Below, piece after piece: positions 56,101 through 64,000 of a stretch of DNA of 64,000 bases. The stretch spans positions 310,001-374,000 of the forward strand of contig NZ_JBNNGK010000003.1 in NCBI RefSeq assembly GCF_050268245.1. Reading direction: 5' to 3'. The stretch comes from JBNNGK01 sp050268245 (lineage in GTDB: Bacteria; Pseudomonadota; Gammaproteobacteria; Enterobacterales; Enterobacteriaceae). The notes under the pieces were generated by a model, which was not told the DNA's origin, searched no databases, and saw only the letters and a program-made list of their open reading frames with translations. Both the position numbers and the translations under genes were made by a program. How positions within the stretch are numbered: position 1 is the first letter of the stretch; every line of letters begins with the position of its first letter.

Positions 56101-59100
56101 TGCTTAAACCGCTTTCTCAGGCGCTCAAGGACCGGGACAATATTTATGCGTTAATCAAGGGCAGCGCCATCAACCATGTGGGGCAAGTGAGCGGCATTAC
56201 CGTTCCCAGCCCGGTGGCACAGGCTGATTTGATGCTGCGCTGTTACGAAAAGACCGGCATCGATCCACGCACCATCAGCTATATCGAGGCGCATGGCACC
56301 GGAACGGCGCTGGGCGATCCGATCGAAATTCAGGGGTTGGTCAAAGCCTTTAGGCAACATACCCCCGACAAGCAGTTTTGCGCGATAGGCTCGGTGAAAT
56401 CCAACATCGGTCATGCGGAGTCTGCAGCGGGCATCAGCGGGCTCAGTAAAGTGATCCTTCAACTGCATCATAAAATGCTGGTGCCCTCACTGTTGCATGC
56501 AGAACAGGTGAATCCTTATCTGGAACTGGAGCATTCACCTTTCTATATTCAGCGCGAGGCGAAGGCGTGGGAGCAGCCAAGGGTGGAACACAACGGTGAA
56601 GCGATCGCCGTGCCCCGGCGTGCCGGGATCAGTTCATTTGGCGCCACCGGGTCGAATGCGCACCTGATCGTCGAAGAATTTCTGCCGCCGGTCTCCCACC
56701 GAGCGGCGAGTGCTCAGCCGCTGATCGTGCCTTTGTCAGCGAAAAATGAAGACAGGCTGCGGGTTATGGCGGGAAATTTGGCTCAATTCCTGGCGAACCA
56801 CCCGAATCTCGACGGACTGCCTCCTGAAGATCTGGCCTTTACACTCCAGGTGGGCCGCCGGTCATTGGAAGAGCGCGTTGTGTTTGTCGTACAGGATCTC
56901 AGGGAGCTGGAACAGAAACTGGCGGCTTTTGCCACAGAAGCCGTTTTGCCTGAGCAGAGCTGGCGGGGAAGTGCCGGCAGCAACGGCAAAGACAGCGCCC
57001 GCAGCGGCGGTTTTCTCTCGGCGGACGACAGCGCCGCGCTGCTTCAACGCTGGATAGCGCAAAACGCCGTTCACAAAATCGCCCGTTTTTGGGTTGAAGG
57101 CTTTAGGGTGGACTGGCCTCAGTTATACCCGCTGGCGACACCTTGCCGCATTAGCCTGCCAGGCTATCCGTTTGCCAGAGAGAAGCATTGGCTTCCCGCA
57201 CCGGACGACTTGGGGCGGATCGCTCACGCCGCATCGGCAGCCTCTTCGGACGAGACGGCCGCGCCAGGTTCAGCGCCTGTCAGCCCGGAAGAGCCCGAGA
57301 GGCTGATGCTGTTTACGGAGTCGTGGCATAAGATGCCTGCGCCGGCCGCACCCCGGCCGCCCCGAGACTTCAACACGCTGATCTGCTTCTTGTCGCAGCC
57401 GGAAAGCCAGCATTTGCTGCGATTGCACATGAAGACGCTGGCGCCGCAAACCGAAGTGGTGTTTGTTTCCCGCGAGCCGGAACGCCGCGCAGAACGCGTT
57501 TTCTCGCTGCCGCATGCGGGCGCGGAACAGGAACAGACGGAGAACTATCACCGCTGCTTCACCCAGTTGAAATCGGCGCAGATCGACCCTCAGCGCAGCG
57601 CAATCCTGTATCTATGGCCGTTGGAAGAGCGCGGCCATTTGCCGGATTATGCCGCGCTGCATCATCTTCTGTCTTCGATGGTGAAAACAGGCATGGCGCC
57701 ACAACGTCTGTTGTTGGCCGGCGCCAGCCACTATTCGCTTGGCCGGGCCTATCTAGAGTCGTGGATTGGCATCGAGCGTTCCCTGACGGCCGCATTGCCG
57801 TCCACGCAATGCGCCATTGCCGCCAGCGTTGTTTCAGGCGCCGATGCGGCAGATGAAAGCGTGGTGTTGGCCGCACACGCCGTCACCGAGCTCTCTCTCT
57901 CTCGGCTTTATCAGCAAATAACGGCGCAAGATTTTGAAAGCGTTTGCTATGAAAATGAAGAACGGCACGTCCTGCAGGTTCAACCTGGCCCCGCGTCTCT
58001 GACGGGGCCGGAGGAAACGGGGATAAAGCAAGGGGGCACCTACCTGATCACCGGCGGGTTCGGCGGTCTGGGCTTGATTTTCGCCCGATACCTGGCACAG
58101 CGTTATTCCGCCCGGTTGATTCTGACTGGCCGCACCGCCATGAATGCGGAACGGGGCGCGGTGGTTGACGAGTTGGTTCGGTTGGGGGGACAAGTGCATT
58201 ACATCCAGGCGGATGTGTGTGATGCCAGCGCCATGCGTTTTAATCTGGCGCAGGCCAGACAAGCGATGGGGGCGATCCTTGGCGTGATTCACGCCGCCGG
58301 TATTGAAGCCGGGGAACCTGTGTTTGCCAAATCTCGTCAGGCATTCGAAGCGGTCCTGCAGCCGAAAGTGGATGGGCCGCAAATAGTAGACGAATTGCTC
58401 ACGCAGGATCCGCTGGATTTTGTCTGCTATTTTTCCTCCAGCGCTGCATTCTTGGGCGATTTCGGTTCTTGCGATTACGCGATGGGAAACCGTTTCCTGA
58501 TGAGCTTTGGCAAGCACCGCATGGCGCAGGTGAAACAAGGCCATCTTCGCGGCAAAACCTTGATTATCAACTGGCCATTCTGGGCCGAAGGGAAAATGGG
58601 CGCTCACGACAAAGAAAGCGCTGGCTTCTATCTCAGCGCGACTGGACAGCGGGCACTTAACAGTGCGGAAGGGCTGCAGGTCTTCGAGCAGTTGTTGCAG
58701 CAAGGTGAGGGGCAATATCTGGTTATTGCTGGAAAGCCCGCTCGCGCCGCCCAGTTATTGGGATTGGATAAACACAGGGTGGCCGGACCGGCCCCGGATC
58801 CTGATTCGGCCAGCCCGTCGCACGATGTCGCTGGCACGGGCGATCTGCAACAACCGGCGCTCCCTGCCGGAAAAACGACCGATATTCGCGCCGAAGTCAG
58901 CCACATACTGAAAACGCTGATCCATCGCTTGCTCGGCACTCCGCTTGATCGGATCGGGTTGGACAGCGGCTTTGCCGATTTCGGTTTTGATTCGATCACG
59001 CTGGCGTCATTTTCCCGGGAATTGAGTCAGCGTTTTAATCTCGACATTACGCCAACGGTGCTCTTCGGCCACTCCTCGGTTAAACGGTTAACGGAATACT

Positions 59101-62100
59101 TTTGCCGTGAACACGCATCGGTGCTGCATGACATGCTGTCGCCTCACATAGCCGAGGACACCGGTGCTGCCGCCATACCCTTGGTTCAGCCGCCGCCTGA
59201 AGCGGCCTCTGCGACAGCGCCGCACCGCGAGATCGGGGCCGCTGAGGAGCCGATCGCCATCATCGGCATGAGCGGGCGTTTTCCGCAGGCGGACAGCATC
59301 GACGAATTCTGGGATGCGTTGATTCAGGGGAAAAGTGGTATCGGCGAGATGTCTGAGCCGCGTTGGGACTGGGGCGCCGTCACCGACAATGGAGCGGTTG
59401 TTCCGCAATGGGGCGCGTTCATGACGGATATCATGCGGTTTGATGCCGCTTTCTTTGATATCGCGCCGAAAGAGGCGATGGACATGGACCCCAGACAGCG
59501 AATTTTTCTGCAAGAGGCCTGGCGCACGTTTGAAGATGCAGGTTACATGGGGCCACGCATCCGCGGCATGTCTTGCGGCGTGTATGTCGGGGCGGAAGAA
59601 AGCGATTATGGCATGCTTGTCGGCGAGCAAGGGTCGATAAATGGCAATCAGAATGCCACGCTGGCGGCGCGGATTTCATATGCGCTGGATCTGAAAGGGC
59701 CTAACCTGGCCCTGACCGCGGCTTGCGCATCGGGCTTGGTCGCCGTTCATCAGGCCTGCCTGGCGTTGCGCCAGGGAGATTGCGAGATGGCGCTGGCAGG
59801 GGGGATCAACCTGTTAATGACGCCGTGGGTGTATCAGAGCATGCATCGGAGCGGGATGCTGTCGCCTGACGGCAACGCCAGCGTATTTGATCAGCGCGCC
59901 AACGGGCTGGTGCCGGGAGAGGCGGTTGCGGCGGTATTGCTGAAGCCCTTGTCAAAGGCCAAAGCCGATGGCGATCGGATCTATGGCTGCATTAAAGCCA
60001 GCGGTGTGAATTACGATGGGAAAACCAATGGCATCACGGCGCCGAATCCGCTGCGTCAGGCTGAATTGCTGAAAAATATCTATGACCGCTATCGGATTGA
60101 TCCCCGCGCGATTCAATACGTTATCTCCCATAGCACCGGTTCGCAGTTGGGGGATCCGCTTGAAGTTCAAGCGCTGGCCGATGCCTTCGCCGGTGGCGGT
60201 GACGATCCCCATCGCTGCGTGCTAGGCTCGATTAAACCGCTTATCGGCCATACTTTTGCCGCTTCCGGCGTGGTCAGTCTCATCGCCATGCTGAAAGCCA
60301 TAACGCATCAGACGATGCCGGCGACCCATCGCTTTGAAACATGCAACCGCTACATCAATCTGGAGCGAACCCCCTTTACCATCGAACGACAGAATCAGCC
60401 CTGGCTGCGCCGGGGTATGCAGCCCAGACTGGGTGCCATCAGCGCGACGGGGATCAGCGGAACCAATGCGCATGCGGTGATTGAAGAATATATTGCAGAC
60501 GACCCCGAATCCGGGCAGGCGTCAAAAACGCCGTTGTCGGCAGGGGCCGCCGCGCATTCCACGATCGTGCCAATTTCGGCAAAAACCGCCGAAGCGCTGC
60601 GAGCCTATGTCCAGGCCTGCGCGCAATTTCTCCGGGATCAGCCGGCAACGCGGCTTGATAGGCTGGCCTATAGCCTGCAAACCGGGCGAGATGCCATGGC
60701 GCAACGCGTCGCCTTTGTCGCAGCGGATAGCGCAGAACTGCACGAACAGTTAGCGCAGTTTATTGCCGGCCAGGCTGCGCCGGGCGTTTATCACATTAGT
60801 GCGCAAAATGGTGACAATGTCACAAATTCACAGGCGTGGGGGGATGAAAACTCGGTGCCGCCTGAACAAATTCAGGCATGGATCGCAGCACGCCAATGGC
60901 AAGCATTAGCCGACGCCTGGAGCCGCGGCGCTGAAATCGATTGGTTTGAATTATACCGAGAGGCACGGCCACCGCAGCGCAGCGCGGGGCCAGTCTATCC
61001 TTTCCAGGGCAAGCGTTACTGGGCCACTCTCTCGCCCACAATGCAGCGCGGGCCTGCTGTTGTGCATACGCAAACGGCCGAGGCAGCAAGCGATGCAACG
61101 ATGGGCGAAAGCAAAACGTCGTCGCTTGACGCCATCACGCGTCAGGTTCGTTCTTTACTGATACAGACGCTGTATTTTGAGGAGGCTGATGTTGCCAACC
61201 ATCAACCGTTTACCGAACTAGGGTTAAATTCAATCAATGCAGTTGGCTTTATTGAAGCCCTTAACCGGTCATTAGCGGCCGGGGTGACGATTAATGCAAT
61301 TTTTGAGTATCCCAGCATTGATGCCCTGTCAGCATATTTGCACGCCTTGCCGCGTGGCCGCCTTGCCTCGGCGGCTTCCGATGGCACGAATGGCCAGGCC
61401 GAAAGCATGGAAGCCGCGCCGGCACTGAGCGCTGAACAAGGCGCCGCCGCCCGCGGCCGGCAAATGGGAAAGGCCTGGTTGAAACAGTACCCGGAGTGCA
61501 TTCCTCTCAGCCGACAACTGCGCGCCGGCGATGAGCGGGAACATGACCGCTCTCGGTTCTGGATCCACCCGCTGACGGGGTCTACCGGCTTATATCTGAA
61601 GGTGGCTGAAAATCTGGGCGATGACTACGCCATATGGGGTATTCATTCGCGCGGTTTCCTGACCCGGTTCTCGCCGCTGAAAAGCATTGAAAGCATGGCG
61701 AATTACTATATTGAAATTCTTCAAGCCGGCAACGCCACCGGGCCTTATGAACTGGCAGGCTATTCCATGGGCGGGATTATCGCTTATGAAATGGCCCGGC
61801 AACTGCAACTGGCGGGCTACCGGGTTTCGAGCCTGATCCTGCTGGAGCCGCCGTTCCCGCAACCCGAGCCTCTGCGCCAGTCGTCGCCATTTGATTATCG
61901 CGACGCCTTGTTGATGAGCGCGAATTTCTTTTTGCACTATAGTTTGAAAGAAATTTTGGCGTCGGGGCAGGTAGCGTTTGAAAGCCTTGCCTACAGGGAG
62001 CAGGAATTAATGGGCATTGACGCCGATAAACTGGCGGCGTGGCTGGCTGAGGGGTGCCTCAGAAAAGGTGTGGCGCAGCCGTTGCCGGTGGTGCAAGAAA

Positions 62101-64000
62101 AAATCGAGAATATGGCTCAGATCCTGAAGCACAACCGCGAAGCCATGGCGGCCTACGTGGTGAAAGCGTTACCGAAAGCCCATGATATCGATTTGCACTA
62201 CATGACCCTGAGCCCATCGTCAAACGATGAGCAGCCAGACACGGGGAGTGCGTCGTCCGCTTTAGCTGAAAACAATCGCCATGTTCTGGGCGAAGCGCTC
62301 ACCCATGACGAGAGTCATTGTCAGCGATGGTTAGACTATCTGCCTGGTGCTCAAGTGTTTCGCAGCCGGGCCAAAGACCATTTTCACCTGTTGTCTGAAC
62401 GCGAAAGCGTAGCCATGATCTCCGACCGCTGCCGGACGATTTATCAGAACGCCTCTGCGAGAAAAACAACCGTGGCCGATGCGGAAGAACCTGTGGCGAG
62501 GCCGCGTCAACCGGGGCGAGAGCGTATTGCGATTATCGGGATGTCCGGGCAGTTCCCCGGCGCCCGAAATGCGGATGAACTCTGGCGGCTGCTCGAGCAG
62601 GGCCAATCCGCGTTTACGCCGCCGCCGGATGATCGCGGTTGGTCTGCCGGCCAGTATGAAGGCTACGGCGCTTTTCTCACGGAGATAAAATCCTTCGACC
62701 CGCTGTTTTTCAACATGTCACCGCAAGAGGCGTCGATGCTGGACCCTTGCGAACGGCTGTTCTTACAGGAAAGCTGGAAAGCGATTGAGGATGCGGGAAT
62801 ACGGCCTGATGCGCTCTCCGGCGGGCGTTGGGGCGTTTTCTGCGGCAGCGGGGGCGACTATACGCTGCGCTTTGCCGCAGGCGAGCACTTCGCGCCGAAT
62901 ATCACGCTGTCCCAGATCCCGGGGCGCGTCTCTTACAGCCTGGACCTGAAGGGGCCTTGTCTCTCCGTAGAGGCCGGCTGTGCGTCATCGTTGCTGTCTA
63001 TCGCGCAGGCTTGCGACCATTTAGCGCAGGGGCAATGTGACGTGGCCATTGCCGGAGGGGCGCAGATTTACTCCACGCCGAATATGTTGATCAGCGCTTC
63101 CCGTTTTGGGCTGTTATCGCAGGCGGATCGCGGTGGCGCATTTTCGACGTGCGCCAGCGGCATGATGCCCGGTGAATCGGTGGGGGTGATTATTTTGAAA
63201 CCTCTGTCGTTGGCATTAGCGCAGGGGGATCGCATCCACGGTGTGATCGAAGGCTGGGGCAGCAACCACAATGGCCGAACCCACGGGATTATGGCCCCGA
63301 GCGCCAAGGCGCAGGTGGCGCTATTGTCCGATACTTATCAACGGTTTGATATCCGTCCGGAGAGCATTACGCTGGTGGAAGCCCATGCCACGGGAATGCC
63401 CGCCGCAGATACGGCGGAAATCGCCGCCCTGAGCCAAGTGTTTCGAGGTCAGGAACGTGCGCGTCAATCCTGTGCGCTGGGTAGCGTTGAAAACAACATT
63501 GGCCATGCGTTTCACAGCTCGGGAATTAATCACCTGTTCAAGGTGTTGTTGGCGCTCAAGCACCGGGCGATTCCCGGCACGCCGAATACCGAAGACCGCG
63601 AGGTGCTGCCTGCGCTGGAAGACGGCCCGTTTTATATCAATTCGGCAACGGTTCCCTGGCAGCCGGAAGCAGGGCAAGCACGTCGGGCCGCAATCAGTTC
63701 ATTTGGGGCTACGGGGATCAATGTTCATCTTGTTATCGCCGAGCCTGATTCAAACGGGGAAGCGCGTGAAAAAGGGCAGGATGGTAGCCTTTCATTGGCC
63801 ACCTCGCGATTGGAATGCGCCAGGCCTGTGTACCTCGCACTGTCGGGAAAGAATGAAAGGGCCCTGCAGCAACGTTGTCGTGAGTTGCAAAAGTTTGTGC
63901 AGGCCAGGCCAGAATTGGACCTGCAACAGTTGGCGGCCAACTTGTTGTTGCGCAGAACGCATTTCGCCTACCGCTGCGCCTGCGTGGTTTCTGGCGTCGA
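50184..64000 (+). CDS. oocS: OocS-like trans-AT PKS, C-terminally cut by window edge
   Basis: Open to the right edge with no stop; 4,605 residues visible. ATG at 50184, eight bases inside oocR, with AGGGGC upstream. Domains: SAM-dependent methyltransferase at 1-390 (VEIGAGTGGTT near 196), likely a C-methyltransferase; ACP doublet (S452, S567); KS at 653-1072 (C816, HATGG), DH at about 1230-1545 (HHKAFGQSLMPG near 1288, Asp in LIDGSAI), ACP (S1627); KS at 1729-2167 (DTVCSSS, HGTGT), KR at about 2370-2860 (GGFGGLG, YAMGN), ACP (S2937); KS at 3022-3436 (AACASG, HSTGS), ACP (S3683), then an alpha/beta-hydrolase thioesterase-like domain at 3787-4090 (GYSMGG with S3861, His near 4066); KS at 4113-4523 (AGCASS, HATGM). 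The TE is followed by more PKS, so it cannot be the chain-releasing TE. It fits the branching, O-acylating type reported for this pathway. Later modules and the release domain lie outside. Confidence 0.84.
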   Translation, partial: MPKIADNQWDTETDVLLQSHHPHAINAWLAQLLYLQLDRLGVFSASVHQDDFTEHADRWGLDPQFQLWWRESIRLLLAAELIAWRDGVLVCRGPSSEHAEAVWRAWDDFRDGHRHDSARMTQMNLVDACLRNLPQILTGGLPATEVLFPNASMEKVEGIYKDNPVSDLFNRVLTKTVSDYVSGVLRLEREAQLNLVEIGAGTGGTTAMVLPALMTHQRNIQQYLYTDLSQAFLMHARRCYGPTCPFLDYALWDIEQPLATQPIPPASFDVAIATNVLHATKDIRSTLRHCKAALRNGGMVIINELSDKSVFTHLTFGLLKGWWLHQDTALRIEGSPAIAPDTWREILEEEGFHSVEFPAQKAHALGQTIIVAFSNGVIRQQAPLSKKRNQPAKQQATPRPAAPASAPEAGLTEERMVAHISEVILSALAQAVNLSPEQIDAETAFSEYGIDSILTVNFTNKINELIGVRLNPAALYDYRSVASLSGHIHRSASEAVRASLAASSAHEGGEAVPAHTDKKGPAAARSTHDENKLKYITDSVIDVLAKTVNLQPERIDEQTALSDFGIDSILSVNFINQINQSLGIALNPAVLYDYATIEALSAHICRTYPELHVIAEPLAAPQPQPPSDRRREPVPPIAAPEAKASGQRHVESDAIAVIGMAGQFPGAEDIQGFWDNLAADNAGIEALPHHYLDPARYSADTDKDAAIRDGKTYCKWGGIVKDRDCFDAGFFRISEQDALSMSPHQRLVLQESWKALEDAGYNPKALSGANAGVFIGAEPANYQQGSFVGSSEAIIASRVSYFLDLKGPALVVNTGCSSSAVAIHLACESLRRRETELALAGGVFTALDADALASLSGIGLLSHKAVCPIFDQEADGMLLSEGIGLVVLKRLEQAIADGDPIHAVIRASGINQDGASNGITAPSGTAQQQLLEQVYHKYRINPEELSYLEAHATGGKLGDTIEVNALVRAFKALTAKQHFCALGSVKSHIGHTSAASGVIGLIKIVLSMRHRHLPGLKDYRQINPLFELQDSAFYLQSSASAWHGHGDKPRLAALNSFGHSGTNAHLVIEEYVATQAVAEPANAGWMIPLSAKTPDRLYAQAEALSTWLETMGRQGRESEENARAFMQSMAYTLQIGREAMPERFLMIVHDHRDCLRQLQAFCRRQTATSHAANAARKQPPLSAEAYQDRGLHRLSHAELETIGHAWLQGRPVNWQSFYSSAPKRIHLPGYRFAKAVFRASDSGFTEKNRPAGSAIADGHYPIGKVGLFRAGHPWSRPFNRHHPVLRHHKAFGQSLMPGLAYIDLLFQFFHRQGMDYRRLEMRNLVIHHPLTIADDYAVEAHISCQKHEQGYWQLRVEGYEVFDDHRQSELKTYMSAEMHSVQAAPFDETLDLTPLKQGATGRLGLREAYETFGGTDIRHSGPMVGDGVIYHLPMANLIDIAVPEEPLPGAEDYLFHPVLIDGSAIGSGSLFLEQNAQQDIFLPLYYESFRATSPLSAQCITRIGRDSLKQTPQLSYLTMEFFTPHGEKIGELKNFTCKRVRDAAAINASQPHADVTTQAAAAVMSADLIEPMKNETLSVTASIVADTHDSALECAEQRVKKILADTLTKSPEEIETDIGYYELGLDSAGLLHMVKLLEQSLKVKLNPTVLFEYANVGELAAYLLEQYPMSFLAADKASAAQGDVSPQTQNAGISTSEIQTDAAANNAKQQASRSSADMRQPAASGDEDIAVIGIAGRYPGAQDMAEFWANLNAGKDSVTEIPAERWRKEVLDGVASPSGRPISRWGGFIDDVDCFDAQFFRVSPREAQWLNPQERLFLETCWTAIEDAGYTPETLVAEEGPNKRRDVGVFVGVMHNDYALIAAEIVNRGQVMPLSMNHAPIANRVSYFCGFHGPSFAIDTVCSSSLTALHLALESLHRGESKVAIAGGVNLSLHPYKYMTYGLADMYSSDGRCRTFGDGGNGFVSGEGVGAVLLKPLSQALKDRDNIYALIKGSAINHVGQVSGITVPSPVAQADLMLRCYEKTGIDPRTISYIEAHGTGTALGDPIEIQGLVKAFRQHTPDKQFCAIGSVKSNIGHAESAAGISGLSKVILQLHHKMLVPSLLHAEQVNPYLELEHSPFYIQREAKAWEQPRVEHNGEAIAVPRRAGISSFGATGSNAHLIVEEFLPPVSHRAASAQPLIVPLSAKNEDRLRVMAGNLAQFLANHPNLDGLPPEDLAFTLQVGRRSLEERVVFVVQDLRELEQKLAAFATEAVLPEQSWRGSAGSNGKDSARSGGFLSADDSAALLQRWIAQNAVHKIARFWVEGFRVDWPQLYPLATPCRISLPGYPFAREKHWLPAPDDLGRIAHAASAASSDETAAPGSAPVSPEEPERLMLFTESWHKMPAPAAPRPPRDFNTLICFLSQPESQHLLRLHMKTLAPQTEVVFVSREPERRAERVFSLPHAGAEQEQTENYHRCFTQLKSAQIDPQRSAILYLWPLEERGHLPDYAALHHLLSSMVKTGMAPQRLLLAGASHYSLGRAYLESWIGIERSLTAALPSTQCAIAASVVSGADAADESVVLAAHAVTELSLSRLYQQITAQDFESVCYENEERHVLQVQPGPASLTGPEETGIKQGGTYLITGGFGGLGLIFARYLAQRYSARLILTGRTAMNAERGAVVDELVRLGGQVHYIQADVCDASAMRFNLAQARQAMGAILGVIHAAGIEAGEPVFAKSRQAFEAVLQPKVDGPQIVDELLTQDPLDFVCYFSSSAAFLGDFGSCDYAMGNRFLMSFGKHRMAQVKQGHLRGKTLIINWPFWAEGKMGAHDKESAGFYLSATGQRALNSAEGLQVFEQLLQQGEGQYLVIAGKPARAAQLLGLDKHRVAGPAPDPDSASPSHDVAGTGDLQQPALPAGKTTDIRAEVSHILKTLIHRLLGTPLDRIGLDSGFADFGFDSITLASFSRELSQRFNLDITPTVLFGHSSVKRLTEYFCREHASVLHDMLSPHIAEDTGAAAIPLVQPPPEAASATAPHREIGAAEEPIAIIGMSGRFPQADSIDEFWDALIQGKSGIGEMSEPRWDWGAVTDNGAVVPQWGAFMTDIMRFDAAFFDIAPKEAMDMDPRQRIFLQEAWRTFEDAGYMGPRIRGMSCGVYVGAEESDYGMLVGEQGSINGNQNATLAARISYALDLKGPNLALTAACASGLVAVHQACLALRQGDCEMALAGGINLLMTPWVYQSMHRSGMLSPDGNASVFDQRANGLVPGEAVAAVLLKPLSKAKADGDRIYGCIKASGVNYDGKTNGITAPNPLRQAELLKNIYDRYRIDPRAIQYVISHSTGSQLGDPLEVQALADAFAGGGDDPHRCVLGSIKPLIGHTFAASGVVSLIAMLKAITHQTMPATHRFETCNRYINLERTPFTIERQNQPWLRRGMQPRLGAISATGISGTNAHAVIEEYIADDPESGQASKTPLSAGAAAHSTIVPISAKTAEALRAYVQACAQFLRDQPATRLDRLAYSLQTGRDAMAQRVAFVAADSAELHEQLAQFIAGQAAPGVYHISAQNGDNVTNSQAWGDENSVPPEQIQAWIAARQWQALADAWSRGAEIDWFELYREARPPQRSAGPVYPFQGKRYWATLSPTMQRGPAVVHTQTAEAASDATMGESKTSSLDAITRQVRSLLIQTLYFEEADVANHQPFTELGLNSINAVGFIEALNRSLAAGVTINAIFEYPSIDALSAYLHALPRGRLASAASDGTNGQAESMEAAPALSAEQGAAARGRQMGKAWLKQYPECIPLSRQLRAGDEREHDRSRFWIHPLTGSTGLYLKVAENLGDDYAIWGIHSRGFLTRFSPLKSIESMANYYIEILQAGNATGPYELAGYSMGGIIAYEMARQLQLAGYRVSSLILLEPPFPQPEPLRQSSPFDYRDALLMSANFFLHYSLKEILASGQVAFESLAYREQELMGIDADKLAAWLAEGCLRKGVAQPLPVVQEKIENMAQILKHNREAMAAYVVKALPKAHDIDLHYMTLSPSSNDEQPDTGSASSALAENNRHVLGEALTHDESHCQRWLDYLPGAQVFRSRAKDHFHLLSERESVAMISDRCRTIYQNASARKTTVADAEEPVARPRQPGRERIAIIGMSGQFPGARNADELWRLLEQGQSAFTPPPDDRGWSAGQYEGYGAFLTEIKSFDPLFFNMSPQEASMLDPCERLFLQESWKAIEDAGIRPDALSGGRWGVFCGSGGDYTLRFAAGEHFAPNITLSQIPGRVSYSLDLKGPCLSVEAGCASSLLSIAQACDHLAQGQCDVAIAGGAQIYSTPNMLISASRFGLLSQADRGGAFSTCASGMMPGESVGVIILKPLSLALAQGDRIHGVIEGWGSNHNGRTHGIMAPSAKAQVALLSDTYQRFDIRPESITLVEAHATGMPAADTAEIAALSQVFRGQERARQSCALGSVENNIGHAFHSSGINHLFKVLLALKHRAIPGTPNTEDREVLPALEDGPFYINSATVPWQPEAGQARRAAISSFGATGINVHLVIAEPDSNGEAREKGQDGSLSLATSRLECARPVYLALSGKNERALQQRCRELQKFVQARPELDLQQLAANLLLRRTHFAYRCACVVSGV

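Noticed and set aside
57834..58715. Antisense open frame of 293 codons opposite oocS
   Set aside because: Lies opposite a well-conserved KR with all catalytic motifs on the + strand. No start signal or domain of its own.
4819..63760. Large DNA repeats between KS-coding segments
   Set aside because: Recurrent similarity reflects homologous KS and ACP domains, not mobile or CRISPR repeats. Only the oocN ACP pair is listed.
1..64000. Mobile elements, tRNA or rRNA genes, CRISPR arrays
   Set aside because: No transposase, integrase, terminal inverted repeats, cloverleaf or spaced-repeat pattern was seen.

Overview
The window carries most of a giant trans-acyltransferase (trans-AT) polyketide synthase (PKS) locus. 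All genes are on the + strand and tightly packed from about position 869 to the right edge. Every elongation unit lacks an acyltransferase domain. The beta-ketosynthases (KS) instead end in the post-KS linker (LPTYPF-type motif) typical of trans-AT systems. Order and type of the ten genes match oocJ-oocS of the oocydin A (haterumalide) cluster known from Serratia and Dickeya: giant PKS, FAD monooxygenase, PKS, luciferase-like monooxygenase, very large PKS, free acyl carrier protein (ACP), JmjC/cupin protein, small unknown protein, PKS, PKS. I use those names because of this synteny and domain logic, recalled from the literature and not searched. The moderately high GC of the coding DNA and the good Shine-Dalgarno sites fit an enterobacterium such as Serratia or Dickeya.

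Layout: 1-868 is a leader with no convincing gene. Its last ~230 bases are very AT-rich and it holds an inverted repeat near the left edge. 869-11827 is OocJ: DH-like, FkbH-type glyceryl loading domain interrupted by an FkbM methyltransferase, ACP, KS with Ser in place of the catalytic Cys, two crotonase (ECH) domains, two beta-branch ACPs, KS, dead DH-like domain. 11902-13206 is OocK, a Baeyer-Villiger type flavoprotein. 13212-20441 is OocL: ACP, KS, ACP, ACP, KS, KR, ACP. 20438-21571 is OocM, a luciferase-like monooxygenase. 21564-41405 is OocN, about 6,613 residues: KS0-ACP, KS-KR-ACP, KS-DH-PS-KR-ACP, KS-DH-KR-ACP-ACP, KS-ACP, KS0. 41451-43270 holds OocO (ACP), OocP (Fe/2-oxoglutarate halogenase-like) and OocQ (unknown). 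43394-50191 is OocR: KS-DH-ACP, KS-KR. 50184 to beyond the right edge is OocS: MT-ACP-ACP, KS-DH-ACP, KS-KR-ACP, KS-ACP-TE, KS and onward. OocS has no stop in the window.

How they work together: a C3 starter is loaded by the FkbH domain. The chain is extended with malonyl units delivered by ATs encoded outside the window. It is beta-branched at one or two ACP-doublet modules, which needs an HMG-synthase cassette also outside the window. OocK inserts oxygen, cyclic ether closure is expected in the DH-PS module of OocN, and chain editing occurs at three places with the same plan: a KS unit that need not elongate, an ACP, and an editing enzyme beside or fused to it. These are OocM with the first KS0-ACP of OocN (alpha-hydroxylation), OocP/OocQ with the last KS0 of OocN and OocO (gamma-chlorination), and the internal thioesterase-like domain of OocS (O-acetylation). 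The most informative sequence observations are the HxG metal motif of OocP, the Ser-for-Cys first KS, the two KS0 domains and the internal TE.

Limits: no database search was possible. Domain borders are read by eye and are accurate to perhaps 10-20 residues. Substrate and product statements come from family knowledge.
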